A DNA stretch of 6,196 bases from Deltaproteobacteria bacterium (GTDB lineage: Bacteria; Myxococcota_A; UBA796; UBA2385): assembly GCA_003694325.1 (NCBI GenBank), contig RFKJ01000260.1, positions 1-6,196 of the forward strand, read 5' to 3'. Positions 1 to 6,193 of this stretch are shown one piece after another (within the stretch, counting starts at the first letter, position 1; every line of letters begins with the position of its first letter). A program made the translations under genes and the position numbers. The notes below the pieces were generated by a model. That model did not search any database. It was not told where the DNA came from and was given only the letters and a program-made list of their open reading frames with translations.

Positions 1-1737
1 CCCCAGCCCCCTTCGACTGAACCACCCCAGCCCCGCCCAGCGCGCAAACCAGCCCTGCAAGCCGCGGGCGATCCGGTCGACGGCCGGTGCGGGCAAATCT
101 GCGGTGAGCGCGTCGAGCGCCGCGGGCAGCGGCCGGCCCTCCATGAGCAGGCGCAGCAGGTCGAACTGGACCGGATCGAGGCGCTCCTGCCCGAAGCCGG
201 CCTGGGGCGTGCGGTAGATAGCCCACCAGCCCTTCCGGGGCGCGGGGGCCGGCACGATGGCGTCGCTGTCGGGTCCGGCCAGCAGGTTGGTGCGCAGCTC
301 GACGAGGGGCCAGTCCTCGGCGAACAGTCCGAAGGCCGGCTGGAAGTGCAGCGGCCGCTCCCGCAGCGCGGCGAGGTCGCTCCCCGATAGCGTGCCGGCG
401 TCGAGGTCTTCGTGGGTGGCCGCGAAGAACACCCGCTGGTGCAGCAGGTCGAGGTCGACGGCCTGGCGCAGCAGGGGGCGGTTGAAGCGGTGATCGCCGG
501 CCAGGAAGCGGGGCAGGCGCTCCAGCAGGTGATGCAGCTCGGGGTGCGCGCTGGGGAAGGCGTCCAGGTAGGCCGTCGTCAGCCGGTTCAGGTCCGTCAG
601 GCCCAGCAGGCGCCGGGTGAGGGGCAGCTCGTCCTGGGCGATGGTCAGCAGCCGGAACCAGTACTGCTGGTTGTAGATGGAGAGCCGGTCCACCGGCGCA
701 AGCGTCGGCCCCGGCAGCATGCTGGCGACGGTGTCGGGATCGTAGCGGTCGGCGTTGTAGCTGTAGCCGTCGTCGTCGATCTGCAAGGGCGTTGTGATGC
801 TGGCGGCGAAGCCGGCCTGCTGGGTGCGAAGGTCGGCGGGCCCGGCGGGTTCCGGGCGCTCGCCCGGCTGCACCCTCGGCGTCGACCGGTCCGGATCCGG
901 GACCGGCCGGTAGGCGCGGGCCTTCACCGCTTCCGCCAGCGTGTCCGGGAAGGGCAGGAAGTGGTCGTCCCACTCCAGGATCGTGCTCACGCCGCCGGTC
1001 TGTTCGCTGGCGTGGCGGTACAGCTCCCAGACCTCGGGGCGGACGGGGTGGTCGTGGGTGTCCAGCAGCGTGCCGTCCGGCCGCACCGTGTGTCCGGCGA
1101 CGTGGACCTGGATCACCCGGTCCCAGGGGATGGCGGCGAGGTAGTCCCACGGGTCGAAGCCGTGGTTGACGCTGGAGACGAAGACGTTGTTGACGTCCAG
1201 CATCATGAAGCAGTCGGCCCGTTCGACCACTTGCCGGTAGAACTCCCACTCTGGCATCTGTGACTGTGAGAACCCGACGTAGCTGGACAGGTTCTCGATG
1301 GCGAAGGGCAGGCCCAGGCTGTCCTGCACGAAGGCCGCCTTGTCGGCGATGAAGGCGGCCACGGCGTCGGTGTAGGGCAGCGGCAGCAGATCATGGAGGT
1401 GGGCGTTGCCGTGCTTCGTCCAGCACAAATGCTCGCTCACCCACGGCGTCTTCGTCCGGCGGGCCAGCGCGACCAGCCGGGACAGGTGGTCCCGATCCAG
1501 CGGCCCGGCCGACCCGAGCCCCATGGACACCCCGTGCAGGACCACCCGGTAGCGCTCCAGGATGGCGTCGAGGTTGCGCAGCGGCGGCCCGCCCTCGACC
1601 ATGAAGTTCTCCGAGATGATCTCGAAGAAGTCGACGTCGGGGTGGTGGGTGAGGATGTGCCGCAGGTGCGGCACGCGCAGCCCCAGCCCGACCCCGAGGT
1701 CGGGGCCCGGGCGGGACGGGTGCTTGGGGTCGGCCAC
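1..1737 (-). CDS. bufB: Fused MNIO (DUF692) bufferin maturase + DUF2063/BufC-type domain, 3' end beyond window
   Basis: Probable RiPP maturase that modifies cysteines of the precursor encoded just upstream. I translated the frame by hand: GTG at 1737, then 579 codons without a stop to base 1, so the C-terminus is missing, probably only slightly. Residues about 14-275 are an MNIO (DUF692) TIM barrel: GVGLGLR (15-21), EIISEN (39-44), LHGVSMGLGS (67-76), SEHLCW (101-106), HDLLPLPYT (115-123), IEN (147-149), PEWEF (162-166), LDVNN (180-184), NHGFDPWDYL (191-200), VHVAGH (211-216), DTHDHPV (226-232), LEWDD (254-258). The His, Glu, Asp and Asn residues in these blocks match where the family binds its two or three iron ions. 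A Pro-rich linker (about 277-302) leads to a DUF2063/BufC-like domain (LSIYNQQYWFRLL at 352-364; AYLDAFPSAHPEL at 389-401) and a C-terminal winged-helix-like part (about 500-575). These two proteins are usually separate neighbouring genes. Start choice: GTG lies 7 nt after the precursor stop and precedes the conserved GVGLGLR block; no good Shine-Dalgarno, so translational coupling is likely. Domain calls are firm; substrate and chemistry are inferred. Confidence 0.9.
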   Translation of the reverse strand, partial: MADPKHPSRPGPDLGVGLGLRVPHLRHILTHHPDVDFFEIISENFMVEGGPPLRNLDAILERYRVVLHGVSMGLGSAGPLDRDHLSRLVALARRTKTPWVSEHLCWTKHGNAHLHDLLPLPYTDAVAAFIADKAAFVQDSLGLPFAIENLSSYVGFSQSQMPEWEFYRQVVERADCFMMLDVNNVFVSSVNHGFDPWDYLAAIPWDRVIQVHVAGHTVRPDGTLLDTHDHPVRPEVWELYRHASEQTGGVSTILEWDDHFLPFPDTLAEAVKARAYRPVPDPDRSTPRVQPGERPEPAGPADLRTQQAGFAASITTPLQIDDDGYSYNADRYDPDTVASMLPGPTLAPVDRLSIYNQQYWFRLLTIAQDELPLTRRLLGLTDLNRLTTAYLDAFPSAHPELHHLLERLPRFLAGDHRFNRPLLRQAVDLDLLHQRVFFAATHEDLDAGTLSGSDLAALRERPLHFQPAFGLFAEDWPLVELRTNLLAGPDSDAIVPAPAPRKGWWAIYRTPQAGFGQERLDPVQFDLLRLLMEGRPLPAALDALTADLPAPAVDRIARGLQGWFARWAGLGWFSRRGLG

Positions 1738-1740
1738 CGT

Positions 1741-1753
1741 GCGCTCAGAGCGC
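1741..1753. promoter_or_regulatory. Perfect 13-nt palindrome at the precursor-maturase junction
   Basis: GCGCTC, one central base, GAGCGC. It spans the precursor stop codon (TGA at 1747-1745) and ends 3 nt before the GTG of the maturase. In the minus-strand RNA it can fold as a 5-bp stem with a 3-nt loop where a Shine-Dalgarno would normally sit. It may lower maturase translation relative to precursor or make it depend on coupling. Short palindromes arise often by chance at this GC content, so function is uncertain. Confidence 0.3.
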
Positions 1754-2101
1754 GGCGAGGGCCTTGGCTTCCAGCTTCTTGTACTTCTCCGCCGTGACCT
1801 TGCAGCCACCCAGGCCCTTGCAGGCGTTCATGCCGGCGCAGTCGTGGGGGCCCGGATCGGGGACGCCGGCCTTGGCGGCGAGGGCGGCGGACTTCTCGGC
1901 GGTGACCTTGCAACCGCCGAGGCCCTTGCAGTCGTTCATGCCGGCACAGTCGTGCAGCACCCGATCGGCGGGGTTCTCGGTGCCGGTCGCGGCGGTGCCG
2001 GCGTCGGCGTGGGGGGCGTCGCCGGCCTTGGCGTCGGCGGCGGTGAAGGTGGCGCCGACGAGTCCGGCGAGGGCAAGGCGAGCGAGGTCGTGGCTGTTCA
2101 T
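1745..2101 (-). CDS. bufA: Bufferin-like (BufA2-type) secreted RiPP precursor with duplicated CX5CX5C core
   Basis: 118-aa small secreted peptide, probable substrate of the fused MNIO maturase downstream. An N-terminal segment with a hydrophobic run (about L9-A22, LALAGLVGATFTAA) and a possible AKA cleavage site after residue 26 looks like a Sec signal, though the n-region has a single Arg. An Ala/Thr/Asp-rich spacer follows. The core is two 29-residue units, 50-78 and 86-114, identical at 24 positions, each starting HDCAGMNxCKGLGGCKVT and ending in a Lys/Ala-rich helix-like tail. Cysteines 52, 58, 64 and 88, 94, 100 give CX5CX5C twice; there are no other cysteines. The CAGMNxCKGxGGC pattern matches my recollection of BufA2-family bufferins, which carry modified cysteines and bind copper in the periplasm. 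ATG at 2101 is preferred over in-frame upstream starts because AAGGA precedes it by 6 nt and the signal-like segment begins there. The modified residues and the metal are not shown by sequence alone. Confidence 0.85.
   Translation of the reverse strand: MNSHDLARLALAGLVGATFTAADAKAGDAPHADAGTAATGTENPADRVLHDCAGMNDCKGLGGCKVTAEKSAALAAKAGVPDPGPHDCAGMNACKGLGGCKVTAEKYKKLEAKALAAL
1760..1846 (-). repeat. Core repeat unit 2 of the precursor peptide
   Basis: Encodes residues 86-114, with cysteines 88, 94 and 100. It differs from unit 1 at residues 93, 107, 108, 109 and 111. Over the first 21 codons I count six synonymous differences and one replacement (Asp in unit 1, Ala here). That suggests an older duplication kept by selection on the protein, not a recent copy. 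Confidence 0.9.
1868..1954 (-). repeat. Core repeat unit 1 of the precursor peptide
   Basis: Encodes residues 50-78, with cysteines 52, 58 and 64. The period to unit 2 is 36 residues (108 nt). The seven residues between the units are rich in Pro, Gly and Asp and contain no cysteine, so the two core units look like separate modification or binding modules. Confidence 0.9.
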
Positions 2102-2107
2102 GGGGGT

Positions 2108-2112
2108 TCCTT
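2108..2112 (-). promoter_or_regulatory. Ribosome binding site of the bufferin-like precursor
   Basis: Minus-strand AAGGA, 6 nt before the ATG at 2101. It decides the start: it rules out reading the gene from upstream in-frame codons up to 2287, which would add 62 residues with no family-like features. Confidence 0.75.
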
Positions 2113-2149
2113 GGAGGTGGGGGTAGGGTCCGGATGCCGAGCGCGGCGG

Positions 2150-2178
2150 ATCGTCGCACGGCAATCCGGCTTTGTCCA
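2150..2178 (-). promoter_or_regulatory. Possible sigma-70-type promoter of the bufferin operon
   Basis: On the minus strand TGGACA (2178-2173, five of six matches to TTGACA) is followed after exactly 17 nt by GACGAT (2155-2150, three of six matches to TATAAT). Transcription would start near 2143, giving a leader of about 42 nt with the AAGGA site. The -10 is weak. Known bufferin operons are often under ECF sigma factor control, so a different promoter type is equally possible. Confidence 0.35.
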
Positions 2179-2179
2179 C

Positions 2180-2214
2180 TCCATCCCCCGGCGGCCTGCC
2201 CCGGCTCGGATGGA
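2180..2214. repeat. Inverted repeat between the UPF0016 gene and the bufferin precursor
   Basis: TCCATCC at 2180-2186 pairs perfectly with GGATGGA at 2208-2214 around a 21-nt GC-rich loop that could pair further. It begins 7 nt after the UPF0016 stop codon and ends just before the candidate -35 of the precursor. It could be a terminator stem for the upstream gene (though no T-run follows) or a regulator-binding dyad. Low certainty. Confidence 0.3.
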
Positions 2215-2220
2215 CGGCGG

Positions 2221-2490
2221 CTACCGGCCGAACAGGTAGAACAGCCCGATCACGATGAACATGACGCCGGCTCCCCGGTTCATCCACAGCTCCGGGACGG
2301 TGCGGGACAGGGCTCCGCCGACCAGGACTCCCAGCGCGGAGGTGGCCACCAGGGCCAGGGCGGCTCCACAGAAGATCGACAGCTTCGACTCGGCCGTGCC
2401 GGCCATGGCCATGGTGGCGAGCTGGGTCTTGTCGCCCAGCTCGGCGATGAAGATGGCGGCGAACGCGGACATCACGAGGCGCAGGTCCAT
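2221..2490 (-). CDS. Single-domain UPF0016/GDT1 (TMEM165-like) cation exporter
   Basis: 89-aa inner-membrane protein of the UPF0016/GDT1 family, whose members export Mn2+ or Ca2+ in exchange for protons. The signature ELGDKT is at residues 17-22; its acidic residues line the cation path in the family. Three hydrophobic segments are visible: about 5-18 running into the motif, 38-60 and 72-88. Eukaryotic and many bacterial members have two such three-helix halves, each with the motif. This one has only one, as in known small bacterial members expected to pair as homo- or heterodimers. ATG at 2490 is chosen because the family homology starts there and GGAA lies 5 nt upstream; earlier in-frame starts run into the end of the preceding gene. 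It follows the membrane-protein gene after 130 bp and precedes the bufferin precursor by 119 bp, both on the same strand. Which ion it exports cannot be told; a link to the bufferin is only suggestive. Confidence 0.9.
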   Translation of the reverse strand: MDLRLVMSAFAAIFIAELGDKTQLATMAMAGTAESKLSIFCGAALALVATSALGVLVGGALSRTVPELWMNRGAGVMFIVIGLFYLFGR

Positions 2491-2533
2491 GCGGGTTCCG
2501 GGAGAGAGGTGAATCCCGGCAGTCGTCCGGTCG

Positions 2534-2549
2534 GGGGGCCGAGGCCCCC
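2534..2549. terminator. GC-only hairpin downstream of the membrane-protein gene
   Basis: GGGGGCC, two bases, GGCCCCC: a perfect 7-bp all-GC inverted repeat (or 6 bp with a 4-nt loop), about 70 nt after the stop of the 544-aa gene and about 45 nt before the UPF0016 start. No T-run follows on the minus strand, so intrinsic termination is unproven, but it is the best candidate boundary between these two genes. Confidence 0.35.
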
Positions 2550-2620
2550 GGTCGGGCGGAACCGGGCGGGGATGACGGCGGGCTCGGCGGGGGACGGTGA
2601 GGGATCCGGGTGCAGGCGGG

Positions 2621-4255
2621 TCAGGGGGAGTCGGGAGCGTTCCGGGCGACACGCCAGGCGGCGGAGAGGTCGGGCGAGACCTCTGCCAGTATCGGGTCCA
2701 GCTCGGCGGGATCCACCTTGTCGTGGATCCGGGCGGACTCCAGCCCGGCCACCAGGTCGTCGATGGTTGCGCCCTCGGCCAGGGCAGCCCGCAGCACCTC
2801 GCGGACCTCGGGGCCGTGTCCCCGAAGGGTGGCCAGGGCCGCCCGGCGACCCAGCTCGGCGACGTGATCGGCTCGGCATTGGGGCAGGGGATCGGCGTGA
2901 CTACGGAGGAAGGCCAGGGCGGCCTGCAGGTCCTGGGGCCGACCGAGCGCCCGGGCGAGGCGACGTGGCGGCTCGCCCTCCGGGACGGTCACGTCGGGGC
3001 GGTCGGCGACGATCACCACGCTCCGGTGGAGATCGGCGGGCGGACCCGACCAGCCGACGAGGCGCAGCCCCAGCCCGGGGAGCACCAGCGCCGACAACGC
3101 GACGGCGGCCGCGCGGCCACCTCGGCCGGCCACCGTGGCGGCGGCCGGGACCAGGAGGACGAGGAGCGGCACCCGGTAGCGGAAGTTGAACGGATCGAAG
3201 CCGAGCAGCGGGGGGTTGTCGTCCCACAGGTCGTGTCGCAGGGCCATCGCCACGGCGAGGCCGAACATCGTAAAGCTCAGCCATCGGCCGGCGATGGACC
3301 GGCGCGCAGCACCGGCGAGGCCGGTGATCGCCAGGCCGACCAGCAGCAGCCACCACGCCCCGCCGACCAGCCCGGGTTCGAGCTGGGGCCACAGGCTGCC
3401 CGAGAACAGGTCACCGATGAACCAGCGCCACAGGTCGGCCGGCGGCGCCAGGCTGGGGCCGGCGAGTCGCACCTGGGCGGTGGTCCGCGCCCCCGGCCAG
3501 GCCTGGAATTCCCACCAGAGCGGGGCGAGACCCGCGGCGATGCCGGGGAGCACCCACCAGCCGCGTCGCGGCCGGGCGATCAGCGCCGTCAGCCCGGTGG
3601 CCACCAGCCCCGCGGCCGCGGTGTAGCAGAACCAGGTCGCCAGCCCGGCCACCGCCCCCCCGGCCAGGACCAGCAGTCCGCCGGCCACTCGGCGCCTCGC
3701 GTCCAGCCCCCCGACGAGCAACGCCCCCGCGAGCAGGACCAGCCCCATGACCTCGGCGTGGTTGCCGAACCCGGTCAGCGACATGGCCCGCCAGGCCGCC
3801 GGTGAAGCCAGCACCAGCCCCCCCGAGGCGATGGCGGCCCGCCGGCCGGCGGCCCGGCCGGCCAACCAGGTCGCGCTCGCGGCCACCAGGAGGTGGAATC
3901 CCGCCGGGATGAGCTTCCAGGCCAGCACCGTGGGGCCCAGCGACCGGAACAGCGGGACCGCCAGCAGCGCTTCGGCGGTACACCCGCCACAGAAGGGGCG
4001 GTAGCGGAGGGCCCGCAGGTCGTCGAGGTGGCCGCAGGCCGCCTGCAGGCCCGCAGCGGCGTTGAACCGCTCCTCGGTCGAGACGAGGTCGTAGCCGCCG
4101 AGCCACAGGTCCAGCCCGACCGCCACGACCTCGGCCAGCACCACCGCCACGACCGGCGGCCACAGCCGGGGTGGGGCATCCCGCGGGGGCCGGGCCCGCG
4201 GGGTATCCTGTCGCCGCCTGCCGGGCGGCCGGGGCGCGGAGGGTCCGGGTTGCAC
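2621..4255 (-). CDS. Polytopic membrane protein, GT-C glycosyltransferase-like, function unknown
   Basis: 544-aa inner-membrane protein. After a Pro/Arg-rich cytoplasmic head (2-34), the first helix (about 35-54) leads to a loop with acidic residues (E61, E62, D78, D79) and cysteines C74, C89 and C92 in a PFCGGC motif. Further hydrophobic segments follow at about 94-112, 117-133, 141-158, 168-184, 191-223, 233-247, 297-316, 328-339 and 362-400. WDDNPPLLGFDPFNFRYRVPLL (broken here at W344-N347 and P348-L365) precedes the last helices. The end (about 405-544) is soluble and alpha-helical. An acidic first loop after helix 1 and many helices resemble GT-C enzymes that use lipid-linked sugars, but I recognise no definite family motif, so the enzyme role is a guess. 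GTG at 4255 is the first possible start after an in-frame TAG; its Shine-Dalgarno is poor, so a later start near the first helix is possible. It is divergent from the lipoprotein gene. Confidence 0.6.
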   Translation of the reverse strand: MQPGPSAPRPPGRRRQDTPRARPPRDAPPRLWPPVVAVVLAEVVAVGLDLWLGGYDLVSTEERFNAAAGLQAACGHLDDLRALRYRPFCGGCTAEALLAVPLFRSLGPTVLAWKLIPAGFHLLVAASATWLAGRAAGRRAAIASGGLVLASPAAWRAMSLTGFGNHAEVMGLVLLAGALLVGGLDARRRVAGGLLVLAGGAVAGLATWFCYTAAAGLVATGLTALIARPRRGWWVLPGIAAGLAPLWWEFQAWPGARTTAQVRLAGPSLAPPADLWRWFIGDLFSGSLWPQLEPGLVGGAWWLLLVGLAITGLAGAARRSIAGRWLSFTMFGLAVAMALRHDLWDDNPPLLGFDPFNFRYRVPLLVLLVPAAATVAGRGGRAAAVALSALVLPGLGLRLVGWSGPPADLHRSVVIVADRPDVTVPEGEPPRRLARALGRPQDLQAALAFLRSHADPLPQCRADHVAELGRRAALATLRGHGPEVREVLRAALAEGATIDDLVAGLESARIHDKVDPAELDPILAEVSPDLSAAWRVARNAPDSP

Positions 4256-4286
4256 GGCTCGGAGCTATCCCCTCGGCGCCGGAAGG

Positions 4287-4295
4287 TGCTACAAC
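4287..4295 (+). promoter_or_regulatory. Possible extended -10 promoter of the lipoprotein gene
   Basis: TGCTACAAC fits an extended -10 element (TGn followed by TACAAC, four of six matches to TATAAT). No -35 is evident 17 nt upstream, which extended -10 promoters can lack. Transcription would begin near 4302, with a leader of about 17 nt holding the GGAG site. It lies in the 63-bp gap shared with the divergent membrane-protein gene. Confidence 0.35.
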
Positions 4296-4308
4296 GCGCC
4301 CGGCACCC

Positions 4309-4312
4309 GGAG
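4309..4312 (+). promoter_or_regulatory. Ribosome binding site fixing the GTG start of the lipoprotein
   Basis: GGAG followed by 6 nt and then GTG at 4319. It decides the start: the same frame is open back to 3893, but that stretch overlaps the opposite-strand gene, while the GTG begins a clean lipoprotein signal. Confidence 0.75.
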
Positions 4313-4318
4313 AAACGC

Positions 4319-6193
4319 GTGAAGCGGATCCTCATCCTCAGCATCCTGATCTCGGCCTGTTCCGACTACAAGCTGTCCGGCGACGGGGACGGCAACAACG
4401 GCGGGGACGGCGGGGACGACACCGGTGGAACCCCGGGCGACGGTCCGGAAGGCGCTTGTGACCCCGAGCTGTTCCCCGCCGAGCGGGTGGGGACCGACGA
4501 CGGCTGCCCGACCGAACCCGAGGGCGGGTTCACGCCCATCGAGGAGTGGGTCGGTGGCTCGGGCTATGGCTGCCTGTCGCAGCCGCTGGTGGCCGATCTC
4601 GATGCCGACGGCAACCCCGAGGTCATCCTCACCCTGATCAACCTCCTGGGGACGAAGGGCTGGCTGACCGTGCTGGACGGCAGGACCGGGGTCACGCTCT
4701 GGCAGACCAGCACCGACAACTTCGCCTACGGTTCCCCCCCGGCGGTGGCGGACATCGACCACGACGGCAAGGGCGAGATCATCGCGGTCCGCGAGTACCA
4801 GTCCGCCCTGCTCGGTGAGGGCGAGTACGCCGCCGTCCGGTTCGAGGATGACGGCACCGAGACCTGGGAGAGTGAACACTTCACCGGGGCGAGCTTCGAC
4901 TGGGCCACCGCACCGGTGATCAGCGACATGAACCACGACGGCACCGCCGAGATCGTGGTGGGACGGGTCATCCTGACCATCAGCGGCGACACCCGGGGGG
5001 AGGGGCAGTACGGCCGGGGCTCCTACGGACAGGCCCTGGGTATCTCGGAGTCCAGCGTCCCGGCGGTGGTCGACCTCGATCTCGACGGCACCGAGGAGGT
5101 CATCGTGGGGGATGCCCGGTACGACCTGGATGGCAACACCCTGTGGCACGACGACTCCCAGGAAGACGCCATGATCGGCGTCGCCAACCTCGACGACGAC
5201 CCCGAGGGCGAGATCGTCGCCATCAGCTACAACACCATCCGGGCGGTGGACACCGACGGCAGCATCATCTGGGGACCGACCGAGATCCCCTCGGCCAACA
5301 TCCTGGCCACGCCGGCCATCGGTGACCTCGACGATGACGGCTACCCCGAGATCGTCACCGCCGGCGGCAACCGCCTGGTGGTCCTGAACCACGACGGCAC
5401 CGAGCTGTGGAGGGCGTCGATCACCGACAAGAGCGGGGCGTCGGGGGCGTCGATCTTCGACTTCGAGGGCGACGGGATCCCCGAGGTGGTCTACATCGAC
5501 GAGGTCGAGATGATCGCCTTCGAGGGAAGCACCGGGCGCATCAAGTTCTACGACAGCGATCACACCAGCGGCACGATGTTCGACTACCCGACGGTGGCCG
5601 ATGTCGACGCCGACGGCCACGCCGAGATCCTCGTCTGCCACAACGGCATGAGCTACGCCGTCACCGCCTTCGGGGATGCCGACGACTCCTGGGCGCCGGT
5701 GCGACAGGTCTGGAACCAGCACGCCTACAGCATCAACAACATCAACGACGACCTGTCGGTGCCCGTGACCGCCGTACCGGCGTTTACGACCCACAACACC
5801 TGGCACTCGGCCATCGCGCTGGATGGGGCCCTGCCCCAGCTCGACCTGCAGGCCGAGGTGCTCGAGGTCTGCACCGACGACTGCGACGAGGGTGTCGTCT
5901 GGGTGACCGCCCGGGAGACCAACCGGGGGACCGAGGACGTCACCACCGACACGACCCTGAGCCTGTACGCCGAGTTCGAATCGGACCTCGTGCCCCTCGA
6001 TGCCACCCTGGTGCCGGCGACCCTGGTGAGCGGGTGGTCGAGCGAGGCCCGGGTCTTCGAAGTCGACGCCGCCGACCTGGTGGGGGCGACGGCGGTGTGG
6101 GTGTTCGCCGACGATGACGGTGCCGGGGGGGCGGTCGCCGAGTGCCGCGAGGACAACAACGGCTTCCGCTACGCCGGCCCGTTCTGCGAATAG
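4319..6193 (+). CDS. FG-GAP/VCBS-repeat beta-propeller lipoprotein
   Basis: 624-aa surface or periplasmic lipoprotein of unknown partner. A very short signal (residues 1-13, Lys-Arg then ILILSILISA) ends in a lipobox with C14 as the lipidated residue; Ser at +2 favours the outer membrane. An Asp/Gly/Asn-rich linker (20-43) follows. Eight FG-GAP/VCBS-type motifs then recur at about 91-102, 142-154, 200-212, 249-261, 287-299, 333-345, 378-390 and 425-437, most as D-x-D-x-D-G-x-x-E-[IV], a Ca2+-binding loop; they should form an eight-bladed propeller. Residues 462-482 (VRQVWNQHAYSINNINDD and on) match a motif I recall after such propellers in myxobacterial and Bacteroidetes surface proteins. The end (about 506-624) looks like a CARDB-type beta-sandwich. 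Apart from C14 there are eight cysteines (47, 63, 85, 440, 518, 522, 609, 623), an even count fitting disulfides outside the cytoplasm. The stop TAG is 3 nt from the window end. Roles in adhesion or polymer binding are typical of the family but not shown here. Confidence 0.85.
   Translation: MKRILILSILISACSDYKLSGDGDGNNGGDGGDDTGGTPGDGPEGACDPELFPAERVGTDDGCPTEPEGGFTPIEEWVGGSGYGCLSQPLVADLDADGNPEVILTLINLLGTKGWLTVLDGRTGVTLWQTSTDNFAYGSPPAVADIDHDGKGEIIAVREYQSALLGEGEYAAVRFEDDGTETWESEHFTGASFDWATAPVISDMNHDGTAEIVVGRVILTISGDTRGEGQYGRGSYGQALGISESSVPAVVDLDLDGTEEVIVGDARYDLDGNTLWHDDSQEDAMIGVANLDDDPEGEIVAISYNTIRAVDTDGSIIWGPTEIPSANILATPAIGDLDDDGYPEIVTAGGNRLVVLNHDGTELWRASITDKSGASGASIFDFEGDGIPEVVYIDEVEMIAFEGSTGRIKFYDSDHTSGTMFDYPTVADVDADGHAEILVCHNGMSYAVTAFGDADDSWAPVRQVWNQHAYSINNINDDLSVPVTAVPAFTTHNTWHSAIALDGALPQLDLQAEVLEVCTDDCDEGVVWVTARETNRGTEDVTTDTTLSLYAEFESDLVPLDATLVPATLVSGWSSEARVFEVDAADLVGATAVWVFADDDGAGGAVAECREDNNGFRYAGPFCE
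4376..4447 (+). repeat. GGCGACGGG-like low-complexity stretch coding the Asp/Gly linker
   Basis: Imperfect short repeats of a GGCGACGGG type encode residues 20-43 of the lipoprotein, almost all Gly, Asp and Asn. It is a flexible tether between the lipid anchor and the propeller and is probably length-variable between strains through slippage. Confidence 0.75.
4580..5638 (+). repeat. Eight FG-GAP/VCBS-type repeats in the lipoprotein
   Basis: Blade motifs recur 38 to 58 residues apart (first Asp or equivalent at residues 93, 145, 203, 252, 290, 336, 381 and 428). The fifth has Asn at the first position and DDDPEGE, and the seventh has DFEGDG, so these two calcium loops deviate from the DxDxDG consensus. 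Repeats are diverged at DNA level, so they are old. Confidence 0.8.

Noticed and set aside
412..1263. 283-aa open frame on the plus strand
   Set aside because: It is antisense to the MNIO barrel, rich in Val/Gly/Gln/Arg with no family motif; an artefact of high GC.
1437..2159. 240-aa open frame on the minus strand, Arg/Pro/Ser-rich
   Set aside because: Runs out of frame through the precursor and maturase, whose frames hold clear motifs.
2102..2287. Upstream in-frame extension of the precursor peptide (to 180 aa)
   Set aside because: The extension overlaps the UPF0016 gene and has no signal; the ATG at 2101 has a good Shine-Dalgarno and starts the signal-like segment.
2491..2652. Upstream extension of the UPF0016 protein (to 143 aa)
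   Set aside because: Pro/Arg-rich, overlaps the end of the preceding gene and crosses the GC hairpin; family homology begins at the ATG at 2490.
2597..3805. 402-aa plus-strand open frame, Gly/Gln/Arg/Pro-rich
   Set aside because: Antisense shadow of the membrane-protein gene, whose frame has clear hydrophobic helices.
3893..4318. Upstream extension of the lipoprotein frame (to 766 aa)
   Set aside because: Overlaps the opposite-strand gene, has low-complexity composition, and would bury the lipoprotein signal.
4289..5806. 505-aa minus-strand open frame, Val/Asp/Gly-rich
   Set aside because: Mirror image of the FG-GAP repeats; Asp-rich coding gives long Val/Asp-rich antisense frames. No independent motif or start signal.
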